Of a stretch of DNA of 64,000 nt, positions 6,691-15,039 are shown piece by piece. The translations under genes were made by a program, and so were the position numbers. The stretch spans positions 2,432,001 through 2,496,000 of the forward strand of contig NZ_LT838813.1 in assembly GCF_900176595.1 (NCBI RefSeq). Reading direction: 5' to 3'. The notes below the pieces were generated by a model. The model worked only from the letters and a program-made list of their open reading frames with translations. It was not told the origin of the DNA and did no database searches. How positions within the stretch are numbered: position 1 is the stretch's first letter; every line of letters starts with the position of its first letter. This stretch comes from Aquiflexum balticum DSM 16537. GTDB taxonomy: Bacteria > Bacteroidota > Bacteroidia > Cytophagales > Cyclobacteriaceae.

Positions 6691-7277
6691 TTGAGCCCGA
6701 ACCTACTGTCGAAAAAAGCAGTGTTTCAAATTCTCTTTTTAAAGAAAAAAATCCCTTTGCTCCCAAGAAAACAGAAGTTCAGCGGACCCTTTCTATCCCT
6801 ACCAGTATTCATGCCGCAAAAAAATCTTTTGGCGAGAAGGCCCTTCAGATTGATTTGGATGAAAAGGAGTCCAAAGAGCGCAGCGAAGAGAATATCTCAC
6901 AATTGGCGGAAATTTTTGATTATGATAAACTGAAAAGTGTCATTCAGGAAATAATTGAAGACCTCAAATCCCAACACAAAACCCTAGAGGTGACTGTTTT
7001 GAAACAGTCGTTTATTTTGGAAGGAGAAACCATTACCTATCACCTCAATGGAGAAATACAGCAGGATATTTTTTTAAAAATCAAGAATGACATATTGGGG
7101 ATTCTTAGAAGGAAGCTGAACAACTATAGCATTCATCTCGAATCTGAAATAAAAGAAGATGACGAAAGTAGTAAGAAGAAACTCTATACGAGTACTGACA
7201 AGCTTCATTATCTTTTGGAAAAATCGCCAGCCCTGGCAGAATTGAAAAAGAGATTCGGACTTGAGACTGATTTTTAA
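6687..7277 (+). CDS. dnaX: DnaX tau-specific C-terminal domains (-1 frame continuation)
   Basis: The frame open from the A run encodes 196 residues beginning LIEPEPTVEK. First comes a charged, proline-containing linker (to about residue 55), then a compact domain with NISQLAEIFDYDKLKSVIQEI and a helical end LHYLLEKSPALAELKKRFGLETDF. In tau this part binds the polymerase alpha subunit and the helicase. There is no good start codon near the beginning, which supports production only by frameshift from the upstream frame; the joined protein would be about 577 residues, normal for tau. Its stop overlaps the stop of the convergent DUF3078 gene by three bases. Confidence 0.85.
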   Translation: MIEPEPTVEKSSVSNSLFKEKNPFAPKKTEVQRTLSIPTSIHAAKKSFGEKALQIDLDEKESKERSEENISQLAEIFDYDKLKSVIQEIIEDLKSQHKTLEVTVLKQSFILEGETITYHLNGEIQQDIFLKIKNDILGILRRKLNNYSIHLESEIKEDDESSKKKLYTSTDKLHYLLEKSPALAELKKRFGLETDF

Positions 7278-8263
7278 AAGTCCAGACCAATTCCAAAGTT
7301 AATCATGTTTTGAAACTGCACGGCCTGTTTGGGTGGTCCTGATTCCTGTTGTATCAGGACACTTTCATCGTATATTAATATAGTTTCTATTCTAGTGGTA
7401 ATATATTTATTGACTCTCAGGGAAATGATTGAATTGAAATTGACAACTAGATTTCCTAGCCTTTCAAAATTGGAGAAAAGGTTTAAATCCGCCCTCCATC
7501 TTACATTTTCAATCAATTGAATATCTGTAGTGGAACTTACTGAAATTCCTGCTTCTACCCGGACTATTTCTCCGGGTACTACCCCAAAGGCCCCCGCTCG
7601 ACTGAGAGAATCATCCAATACTACTGTGAAACGACCTGTAAATGGTGATCCGATGATTGAAATCCTATCTTTATTTTCATATTCCTTACGATAATTCAGA
7701 CCTGTCGAAGATTGAATGTAAGCGGGTGCCAAAAAATCAGAAAGTTTTGTTCTTTCATCTTCTTCAGCACCAGAAGGTCTAAAATATCTATATCCTGCCA
7801 ATAATTGGGTTCTCGCATCCAATTGAGTGGATAAAAACCAAATTTTCGTCAACTCTCTACCATATTTGGTTATAAAAAAAAAGTTATCATTCGTTTTTCG
7901 CAATGGGAATCTCCTATCAGCTTGCCTGTTAAAACCCAAATTAACCGTTAATTTAGTATCCCAGATTATCTCATTTTTACTGAAATTGGCAAACAGGTTC
8001 AGGCCTGTTGTCAATGCAAGGTTACTCGCTCCGCCCGCATTCCAGTTGGAAAGATGGACTTGTTGTAGACTGAAGTTAAAATTACCTCCCTTATTCCAAT
8101 AAACAGGCTTTACTTTTTGTTTAATTATAATGGAATCTCCAAGCATGATGATAGTATCGCCACTGATCAGTAAGGTATCGGCGAGTAATAATTCATCTTG
8201 GGCTTTTAAAGAAGCTAAAGAAGAAAAAAAAAGAAGAAGTAAAAGGATATGTTTTTTTGACAT
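7274..8263 (-). CDS. DUF3078 domain outer-membrane protein
   Basis: 329 residues. A Sec signal (LLLLLFFSSLASLKAQ) is followed by a short linker rich in D-T-L-x-I repeats, then the DUF3078 core starting at WNKGGNFNFSLQQVHLSNWNAGG, with later barrel strands and a terminal GIGLDF. The final Phe and alternating strands indicate an outer-membrane beta-barrel. The family is nearly confined to Bacteroidota and has no known role. Convergent with dnaX; the next upstream minus-strand gene ends 35 bases before its start. Confidence 0.9.
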   Translation of the reverse strand: MSKKHILLLLLFFSSLASLKAQDELLLADTLLISGDTIIMLGDSIIIKQKVKPVYWNKGGNFNFSLQQVHLSNWNAGGASNLALTTGLNLFANFSKNEIIWDTKLTVNLGFNRQADRRFPLRKTNDNFFFITKYGRELTKIWFLSTQLDARTQLLAGYRYFRPSGAEEDERTKLSDFLAPAYIQSSTGLNYRKEYENKDRISIIGSPFTGRFTVVLDDSLSRAGAFGVVPGEIVRVEAGISVSSTTDIQLIENVRWRADLNLFSNFERLGNLVVNFNSIISLRVNKYITTRIETILIYDESVLIQQESGPPKQAVQFQNMINFGIGLDF

Positions 8264-8298
8264 ATTAATTTTAAAGAACCAAAGTTCAAAAATAAAGA

Positions 8299-9885
8299 TC
8301 AGGGTTTATTTATTGTCAACTTTTGGCCAATCTTTATATCGTTGTTAGGTAACCTGTTCCATTTTTTGATGTCATCCACAGTTACCCCGTATTTTTGGCT
8401 GATTCGAAAGAGATTTTCTCCTTGAACCACAGTATGAATGATCGCTTTTGAACTTGAAGAAGGTGGGGTTGGGTTTTGTTGAGGTTGGGATGGATTAACC
8501 CTTGGTGAACTAGAGGATGTTGTCTGCTGATTGTTGTAAGCGATTACTTTTTTGAACTCAGAAGCAGGTACGATAGGAATTTCTTCACCCCTTTTGAGAT
8601 GTTCTCTCAAATTCAACATCATTCCTGCTTTCAAGTCATTATCATTATTGATCCTGTTTTTTGCTTTTAAAGCTGATAATTTGATTCCGTACATTTGGGA
8701 AATAGACCAAAGTGTTTCTCCTGGAAGAACCACATGTTGTTCTTCTTCCGCTCTGGTTTTCTTTGCTTTGGTATAATAATATTGTCCGGCCTCTATCTTT
8801 TCATTTTTATCCAGATCATTGATCCTTCTGAATTTATTTTCTTTTATACCGATCTGTTCCGTGAATTTTTCCTGCGTTGTGGTATTGGCAGCTTTAATCC
8901 CATCAATGTTGTTGACCTTGATCTGATTGGGTTGGGTAGCGTTTGTTTGGTTGCCGGTGACTTTGGGATAAGCGGTATTACTGACTACACTGACAGTTGT
9001 TGAAGCAGGTTGGGGTACAGGCTGGGTTTGGGCAATTGCAGGTCTTGCCTGTGGTGTTCCTTCCCTCAAATATACAATAGAGTAAGGCCTGTCATCGGGT
9101 ATATTGCCTTTGGCTGTCCATTTGTTGTATTCTTTTAAATGGGCTTCTGTAACGCCCAGCCTTGGCGCAAGGGCTTTCAAGGTTGTAGGGCCTTGGACCC
9201 GGATTTCTTCCAAATATCCTGAATTGCTTGCCAACATCACTGTAGGACCTTCGAAGGCTACCTTGTGGGCCAGGAATTTCTTGAAATACCAATGTGAATT
9301 TCTGTCTATTTCGACAACTTTCTTTCCGTTGTACTGGGTGCCAAAATATCCTCTAGCTCCGCCCAATCCCATTTGATAGGCTACCAAAGCACACATCCAA
9401 TTGTCAAACTGGGCATTATTTTTTTTCAGATATCTTGCTGCACCTTGGGTGGAGGCTACTATGTTTTTTCTGTCATCAACTTGATTGTCCACTCTTAAAT
9501 TTACTTCTTCTGCAGTTCCTTGTTTGAACTGCCAGAACCCTACCGCGTTTGAGGTGGAAACTGCATCAGGGATCAAACTGCTTTCCTGTATGACCAGATA
9601 TTTGAAATCAGTGGGTACTCCGGCATCTCTCAATTCCTGCTCCACTAAGGGCAAATAAAGATTTACCCTTTCGGCTTTTGCCTGGAAATAGGTAGGGCTA
9701 CGGTAAAGGGCATCCACATCACTTTGGATTTCTCTTCTCGCCTGTTCATTGATTTTGATGGTCAGATCTGCAAAACGGAGTTCATTGGGGACTTGTGGGA
9801 TTTGGGCTATGGCCATGGGGCCCATCAAAAAAGTAAAACAAATCAGTAAGTTTCTTTTGAAGGTTTTTAAATTATTCATGCTCAT
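8299..9885 (-). CDS. Lytic transglycosylase with two LysM domains (MltD-like)
   Basis: 528 residues. After a signal peptide ending AIAQ comes a goose-lysozyme-like SLT domain with the catalytic Glu101 (IQESSL), GFWQF (116-120) and a following NAQFDNW...YQMGLGGARGYF segment. A low-complexity T/Q/N linker leads to LysM 1 (HVVLPGETLWSISQMYG, about 380-425) and LysM 2 (HTVVQGENLFRISQKYG, about 485-527). The enzyme cleaves peptidoglycan between MurNAc and GlcNAc in the periplasm, and the LysM domains bind glycan. The start overlaps the stop of the O-methyltransferase gene (ATGA), so the two are translationally coupled. Confidence 0.93.
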   Translation of the reverse strand: MSMNNLKTFKRNLLICFTFLMGPMAIAQIPQVPNELRFADLTIKINEQARREIQSDVDALYRSPTYFQAKAERVNLYLPLVEQELRDAGVPTDFKYLVIQESSLIPDAVSTSNAVGFWQFKQGTAEEVNLRVDNQVDDRKNIVASTQGAARYLKKNNAQFDNWMCALVAYQMGLGGARGYFGTQYNGKKVVEIDRNSHWYFKKFLAHKVAFEGPTVMLASNSGYLEEIRVQGPTTLKALAPRLGVTEAHLKEYNKWTAKGNIPDDRPYSIVYLREGTPQARPAIAQTQPVPQPASTTVSVVSNTAYPKVTGNQTNATQPNQIKVNNIDGIKAANTTTQEKFTEQIGIKENKFRRINDLDKNEKIEAGQYYYTKAKKTRAEEEQHVVLPGETLWSISQMYGIKLSALKAKNRINNDNDLKAGMMLNLREHLKRGEEIPIVPASEFKKVIAYNNQQTTSSSSPRVNPSQPQQNPTPPSSSSKAIIHTVVQGENLFRISQKYGVTVDDIKKWNRLPNNDIKIGQKLTINKP

Positions 9886-10526
9886 AGTTTTCTTGCCAGC
9901 ATTAATCCATCTCTGATAGGAAGAAGTACATTTTCAACACGGGGATCATTCTGTACCATTTTATTGTAATCCATTATGATCTGAGTGTCTTTATCAATCT
10001 TTTTCCCTTCTTCGGTAATCACTTTTCCGGACCACAATACATTGTCTGCCAATATGATGCCACCTTGATTCATTTTTTCAACGACAAGGTTGTAATAATT
10101 GATATAGTTTGCCTTGTCTGCATCAATAAAGACCATGTCAAATTTCTCATCAATGGAAGGAATGATATCCATGGCGTTTCCGATTCGGTAATCTATTTTG
10201 AAGGCCAATCCTGACTTTTCAAAAAATTCCCTGACCATATCTTCCAATTCTTCATTGATATCCAAAGTGATAAGCCTGCCATTTTCCTGTAGTCCCCTAG
10301 CCATACAGATTCCGGAATAACCTGTAAATGTCCCGATTTCCAAGATTACTTGGGGATTCAATATTTTAACCAGCAATTCCAAGGTCTTTCCCTGTAAATG
10401 ACCGGACAGCATCCTTGGCATCAATACCTTTGCATGGGTTTCCCGGGTAATATGACGGAGCAATTCATCTTCACTACTGCTGTGGTCTTCACAATATGCT
10501 AATAGTTCGGGTGAGATAAAATCCAT
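9882..10526 (-). CDS. Class I SAM-dependent O-methyltransferase
   Basis: 214 residues, the size of the catechol/caffeoyl-CoA O-methyltransferase-like family. SAM motif I is ILEIGTFTGYSG. The acidic residue after strand 2 is in LITLDINEE. The metal and substrate loop has MVFIDADKANYINYY, and a later DNVLWSGKV matches the family. Cytoplasmic; divalent metal is expected from these motifs. The natural acceptor is unknown. It lies in a tight minus-strand run with an M16 peptidase upstream (2-base gap) and a transglycosylase downstream (4-base overlap). Confidence 0.92.
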   Translation of the reverse strand: MDFISPELLAYCEDHSSSEDELLRHITRETHAKVLMPRMLSGHLQGKTLELLVKILNPQVILEIGTFTGYSGICMARGLQENGRLITLDINEELEDMVREFFEKSGLAFKIDYRIGNAMDIIPSIDEKFDMVFIDADKANYINYYNLVVEKMNQGGIILADNVLWSGKVITEEGKKIDKDTQIIMDYNKMVQNDPRVENVLLPIRDGLMLARKL

Positions 10527-10528
10527 TT

Positions 10529-11758
10529 TCAGGCAGGTATATAATTCAGGTAACTCAATTGGTCAGGGCTATAGACCTCATTGGCAATATCCAGCAAATC
10601 TTCTGCGGTCGTTTCCCTAATGATGCCAAAGATAGTATCCAAGGAGTCAATTTTTCCCTTATCCAGCAAGTTTTTACCAAAAACCAACATCAATGCCGCA
10701 TAATTTTCTTCTGCCATCGCCATTTGTCCAATGGCCTGTTCTTTGGCCATATGAAGTTGCATGGTTCCCAATTTTTTAAGCCTCAACTTTTCCATTTCTT
10801 TCAGCACTACTTTCTTAGCGCGGTTTGCAGTCTTCGGTTCAGTACCAAAATATACGCCTACAAAACCTGTATCTGAATAAGCTTGATAATGGGATTCTAC
10901 ACTATAGACATAGCCATGTTTTTCCCTTAAGGAAAGATTTAAACGGGAATTCATACTTGGGCCACCAAGGATATTATTGAGTAGGTACAGTTGAAACCTT
11001 CTGCTATCATACATGGAAAATGCAGGTTTTCCTATGGCACAATGCGCCTGCGTTATTTCCTTTTCTACAAATTTAATTTTTGGTTGGTAATTTGTGAAAC
11101 TGCCCCTGATATAAAGACTTCTTTTCATCGGGATTTCAGTTAGAAAGGGTTCAACCTGCTGCAGCACTTTTTTGAAAGATATATTTCCGATTACTGAGAA
11201 GACTATCTGCGTGGTATCAAGCCGGGAAGAAATAAACTCAAAAAAGTCCTCCTGACTGAAGTTGGCTACTGTAAGTTCATTTCCCAGAATATTTCTACCC
11301 AAAGCATGTCCTTCAAAAATCATCTCATCAAAATCATCCTGAATAGAATCATCAGGTGAATCACGGTACATGGCCATTTCCTCCAATATGACTTGTCTCT
11401 CTTTGTCGATCTGTTTTTTTGGGAATGTACTGTTGAAAGTAATATCACATAAAAGCTCGGCAGCTTTTGGGAAGTGTTCCTTCAGGGTACTTGAATAAAA
11501 ACAGATTTTTTCCTTGGTGGTGTAGGCGTTCAACTCACCGCCAAGGGATTCCAATCGGTTGATAATGTGATAGGCTTTTCTTTTTTTGGTCCCTTTGAAG
11601 GCCATGTGTTCCCAGAAATGGGCCAGTCCTTCCTGTTCTTTGGATTCGTCTCTACTTCCAATATTGAGTACAAAACCACAATGTACCATTCGGGTATGGG
11701 TGACTTCCTGATGTACTATTCGGATCCCATTGGGAAGTTCCTTTAAATTATATTGCAT
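10529..11758 (-). CDS. M16 family zinc peptidase
   Basis: 409 residues, a single-chain M16 (pitrilysin/insulinase-like, processing peptidase type). The inverted zinc motif HFWEH is at residues 47-51 and the distal Glu is in the ERQVILEEM helix about 75 residues later. The second half has the usual inactive-domain features, including GGPSMNSRLNLSLREKHGYVYSVES. No signal peptide is visible, so it is probably cytoplasmic, with peptides or misfolded proteins as substrates. First gene of a three-gene minus-strand run with the O-methyltransferase and transglycosylase. Confidence 0.93.
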   Translation of the reverse strand: MQYNLKELPNGIRIVHQEVTHTRMVHCGFVLNIGSRDESKEQEGLAHFWEHMAFKGTKKRKAYHIINRLESLGGELNAYTTKEKICFYSSTLKEHFPKAAELLCDITFNSTFPKKQIDKERQVILEEMAMYRDSPDDSIQDDFDEMIFEGHALGRNILGNELTVANFSQEDFFEFISSRLDTTQIVFSVIGNISFKKVLQQVEPFLTEIPMKRSLYIRGSFTNYQPKIKFVEKEITQAHCAIGKPAFSMYDSRRFQLYLLNNILGGPSMNSRLNLSLREKHGYVYSVESHYQAYSDTGFVGVYFGTEPKTANRAKKVVLKEMEKLRLKKLGTMQLHMAKEQAIGQMAMAEENYAALMLVFGKNLLDKGKIDSLDTIFGIIRETTAEDLLDIANEVYSPDQLSYLNYIPA

Positions 11759-11899
11759 GCTTGATTTTTCCTTGCCTCAAAGTACAAAAATAAAAGACTT
11801 ATTGATGTGTTTTTTTACCCAATTGATAAATGGTATTTTTGGTTCAATATCTATTATGCTATTTTCATACTTCTCAAATACCAAATATCAGGACTCATT

Positions 11900-13186
11900 A
11901 TGAAATACACACCTTTGTCGCAGAACTTTTATATCAAAAACCGTCAAAAATTAAAAGAAAGACTTCTCCCAAAATCATTGGCAGTTTTTCATTCCAATGA
12001 TATTTTGCCAACCAACGCAGATGGAACAGTTCGTTTCCGACAGAATAATGATATTTTTTACCTCACCGGGATTGACCAAGAGGAATCAGTATTGGTTTTA
12101 TGCCCTGATTTTCCTGATCCTAATATGAGAGAAGTGCTGTTTTTGCGTGAAACCAACGAGCATATTGCCATTTGGGAAGGCCATAAATATACCAAAGAGG
12201 AAGCTTTGGCCACTTCAGGTGTTCAGAATATCCAATGGGTTTCCAATTTTGAAAGTGTCCTGAATACTTTGATGGCCTTAAGCGAAAATGTCTTTCTCAA
12301 TACCAATGAGCATCTTCGTGCCGCTGTGGTGGTGGAAACCAGAGATGCCCGTTTTATAAAATCCTGTAAGGAAAGATATCCCCTGCACCACTACCATCGT
12401 GTAGCGCCAATCATGCATGCATTAAGGGCTGTAAAGGAAAAAGAAGAAATTGATCAGATGCAAATCGCCTGTAATATTACAGAAAAAGGCTTTAGAAGGA
12501 TACTTTCTTTTGTTAAGCCTGGGGTAACTGAATTTGAGATCGAAGCCGAGTATATCCATGAGTTTATCCGTAATCGCAGTAGGGGTTTTGCCTATGAACC
12601 CATCATTGCCTGTGGGGCCAATGCCTGCGTGCTGCATTATATTGAAAACAAGGAGCTCTGTAAAGATGGGGATTTGATTCTTATGGATGTCGGGGCAGAA
12701 TATGGGAATTATAATGCAGATATGACCAGGACCATTCCAGTTAATGGGAGGTTTACAAAAAGACAAAGGGAAGTATATAATGCCGTATTGCGGGTTAAAA
12801 GAGGCGCCATGAATATTTTACGGCCAGGAATCAATATACAGGATTATCACAAAGAGGTGGGTTTGATGATGCAGTCAGAATTGCTTGAACTGGGCTTGAT
12901 AGACCAAACTGACATCAAAAATCAGGATCCCAAGACGCCGGCCTACAAAAAATATTTTATGCACGGCACCTCACACCACTTGGGCTTGGATGTCCATGAT
13001 GTAGGGACTATGCATGAACCCATCACACCGGGAATGGTTTTTACAGTTGAGCCGGGGATTTATATACCAAAGGAAAACCTCGGGATTCGGTTGGAAAATA
13101 ACATCGTTATTTTGGAAGAAGGGTATTTTGATCTGATGAGGAATATCCCCATAGTCGCTGAAGAAATAGAGGATTTAATGAACTGA
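11900..13186 (+). CDS. pepP: Xaa-Pro aminopeptidase (aminopeptidase P family, M24B)
   Basis: 428 residues from the chosen ATG at 11900 (MKYTPLSQNFY). A longer reading from 11807 would add a hydrophobic stretch unlike the family. The N-terminal AMP_N domain (NDILPTNADGTVRFRQNNDIFYLTGI) is followed by the pita-bread domain with all five metal ligands: Asp in LMDVGAEYG, Asp in YNADMTRT, His in GTSHHLGLDVHD, Glu in VEPGIY and Glu in LENN. It removes N-terminal residues before proline using two Mn ions. Divergent from the M16 gene. TATTTTTG at 11834-11841 fits a -7 box, but no well-spaced -33 box is seen. A hairpin follows the gene. Confidence 0.93.
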   Translation: MKYTPLSQNFYIKNRQKLKERLLPKSLAVFHSNDILPTNADGTVRFRQNNDIFYLTGIDQEESVLVLCPDFPDPNMREVLFLRETNEHIAIWEGHKYTKEEALATSGVQNIQWVSNFESVLNTLMALSENVFLNTNEHLRAAVVVETRDARFIKSCKERYPLHHYHRVAPIMHALRAVKEKEEIDQMQIACNITEKGFRRILSFVKPGVTEFEIEAEYIHEFIRNRSRGFAYEPIIACGANACVLHYIENKELCKDGDLILMDVGAEYGNYNADMTRTIPVNGRFTKRQREVYNAVLRVKRGAMNILRPGINIQDYHKEVGLMMQSELLELGLIDQTDIKNQDPKTPAYKKYFMHGTSHHLGLDVHDVGTMHEPITPGMVFTVEPGIYIPKENLGIRLENNIVILEEGYFDLMRNIPIVAEEIEDLMN

Positions 13187-13214
13187 GATTTAATTTCGAC
13201 CAGGGTATTTATCG

Positions 13215-13243
13215 GAACTGATCCATCTGATCAGTTCATATTT
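13215..13243 (+). terminator. Hairpin terminator after the aminopeptidase gene
   Basis: GAACTGATC (13215-13223) and GATCAGTTC (13229-13237) pair perfectly, followed by ATATTTT. The remaining gap up to 13648 is very A+T-rich and shows no gene or clear motif. Confidence 0.55.
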
Positions 13244-13648
13244 TGTTACTAAAAGTTATTGGAAACAGAATATTTATGCACTTTATAGTTATTTAGAATT
13301 ATTATAAAAATTTTGTTATTTATTATAATAATTAAATTTTATAATTTTTAAATTGTAATAAATCAACGATTTATTTTTAAATGCAAATTAAATTTTTTGA
13401 TAAGTACTTTTTACAATATTTAGGTTAGGGTTTTTGCTATTTTTTCATAAAAAATATGTAATTTCCCAAAAAAATTGAATTACATCCTGACAAAAGTGTT
13501 ATTCATAAGCTTTTAATTGTTTTCTTAGAGAGTTTTTTACTAAGACATTTGGATGTAATTATTTGATAAATTAAGTAAAAAAAGATACTCATTCTTTTAG
13601 TCTACTTAATTGAAATTCTTGATTTTTGACCAATTCGAAACATAAATT

Positions 13649-15013
13649 ATGAAAAAATCCCTTAATTCATCGCTCCTTTTATTCATTTCAATTTTATTCT
13701 TGGCAAGCTGTCAATTTACTAATCAAGAGGTGGTTACTGAAAAAATTGATGCGGAATTCAGAAAAGTAAATGTCGAGGATTTCAGAGCCGAACTTCCAGG
13801 ATACTTCACAGATCAGCTTGGAGAATTTGAAAAGGCTAGGATCAATAACTATGATGTGGAATTTGTGGGAAGAAATGTGGAAAAAATAGATGGAGTCACA
13901 AGTACCACATTCCACTATAAAGTAAGCGGCATCGGAAAATCTTCTGATTTAGAGAAATTTTTTCTCCAGGTACCTTCATGTGCCGGAATTCCTACCTCTT
14001 GGGAACCGCTCCAATCTTCTAAATTGGATTCAAAAGGGATCACTTGGAGTTTAACAATCGGAAAAGATGAAAGTAAGAGCTTTTCAATGACTTTCCTTGG
14101 CGATGTGCCTCTTGGGGTTATCGAAAGCAGCATCACCAGGAATGGCAAAAGAGAAAAATGTAAAATAATGGGACCTTGCGAAGGCGTGACAGATATTTGT
14201 GGAAGCATTTTTATTGATGCCAATGCAGACGGAATCAAACAAAACTCTGAATCAGGAATTCCTGAAACTGAAATATTTTTGAGGGACAAAAAAACAAATA
14301 AAATTTTAGGATCAGTAATGACCCTTGAAGATGGTTCTTTTTCTTTCCAAGTTTTGGAAGGTGAATACAATGTCGAAACCACAGACGAATTGCTCAACCT
14401 GAGTTATAAATCAACGACCCCATCGAGCGTGCACTTTTGTACTGATGAGACAGATGGGTCCTGCATCAATTTTGGATTCGAAATAGATTCAGAAAAAATG
14501 ACTCGTGAATTGGAAGAAGGAATTGTAGAAGGAACCGCTGAATGTGCTGATTTTTGGGTTGATCAGTTAAAATATTGTGGAACATCAAAAGGTGATTATA
14601 CTGAGGCTGAAATTTTAGAATTTCTCAAGCAAATTGAGAAACTCTTGTTGAATGAACCTTTTCAATTTGGGAGCAGAAAAATCAAAACAGCATTAGAAAT
14701 TTTGGAACCAACAGGCAAGTCTGACATAGAATTGTTCCTTAAAGAATTGCTTACTGCTGAATTGAACGTAGTCAGCCAAAGAGGAGCGCTTAAAGATAAT
14801 AATGGAGATCTAATATTATGGGATAATTATAATCAAGCATTATTGATTCATTCTGAAGCCATCGGATGTGAAGAGCTTGGTATTTGTTCAGAAAACCCCA
14901 ATGACAGAAAATCAAATATCACAGGTAAAGGTTCAAGAACAATGAATTCAAGGTTGGTTGACACCACAAATACACTTCGCGCATTTAATGGAACCGGAGG
15001 AATCAGGAATTAA
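13649..15013 (+). CDS. Lipoprotein with an SdrD B-like domain
   Basis: 454 residues with a lipoprotein signal (FLASC lipobox, Cys at about residue 21). Residues about 20-170 form an uncharacterised domain. Residues about 184-255 match the SdrD B-like/prealbumin-type fold: GSIFIDANADGIKQNSESGI, where DANADG looks like a calcium loop, and GSFSFQVLEGEYNVE. The C-terminal 190 residues, with two Cys-containing segments (AECADFWVDQLKYCG, IGCEELGICSENP), are unassigned. Probably anchored in the outer membrane and exposed. It lies 26 bases before a giant propeller sensor kinase, so they are likely co-transcribed and may act together. Confidence 0.8.
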   Translation: MKKSLNSSLLLFISILFLASCQFTNQEVVTEKIDAEFRKVNVEDFRAELPGYFTDQLGEFEKARINNYDVEFVGRNVEKIDGVTSTTFHYKVSGIGKSSDLEKFFLQVPSCAGIPTSWEPLQSSKLDSKGITWSLTIGKDESKSFSMTFLGDVPLGVIESSITRNGKREKCKIMGPCEGVTDICGSIFIDANADGIKQNSESGIPETEIFLRDKKTNKILGSVMTLEDGSFSFQVLEGEYNVETTDELLNLSYKSTTPSSVHFCTDETDGSCINFGFEIDSEKMTRELEEGIVEGTAECADFWVDQLKYCGTSKGDYTEAEILEFLKQIEKLLLNEPFQFGSRKIKTALEILEPTGKSDIELFLKELLTAELNVVSQRGALKDNNGDLILWDNYNQALLIHSEAIGCEELGICSENPNDRKSNITGKGSRTMNSRLVDTTNTLRAFNGTGGIRN

Positions 15014-15039
15014 TTAATGTAATTGATTATATTCATTCG

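Noticed and set aside
6691-6933. Open frame after the dnaX stop in the gamma frame
   Set aside because: It has no domain and improbable composition; the -1 frame carries the true tau tail.
11807-11899. Longer N-terminus of the aminopeptidase
   Set aside because: The extra 31 residues are hydrophobic and unlike the family, which begins near MKYTPLS.
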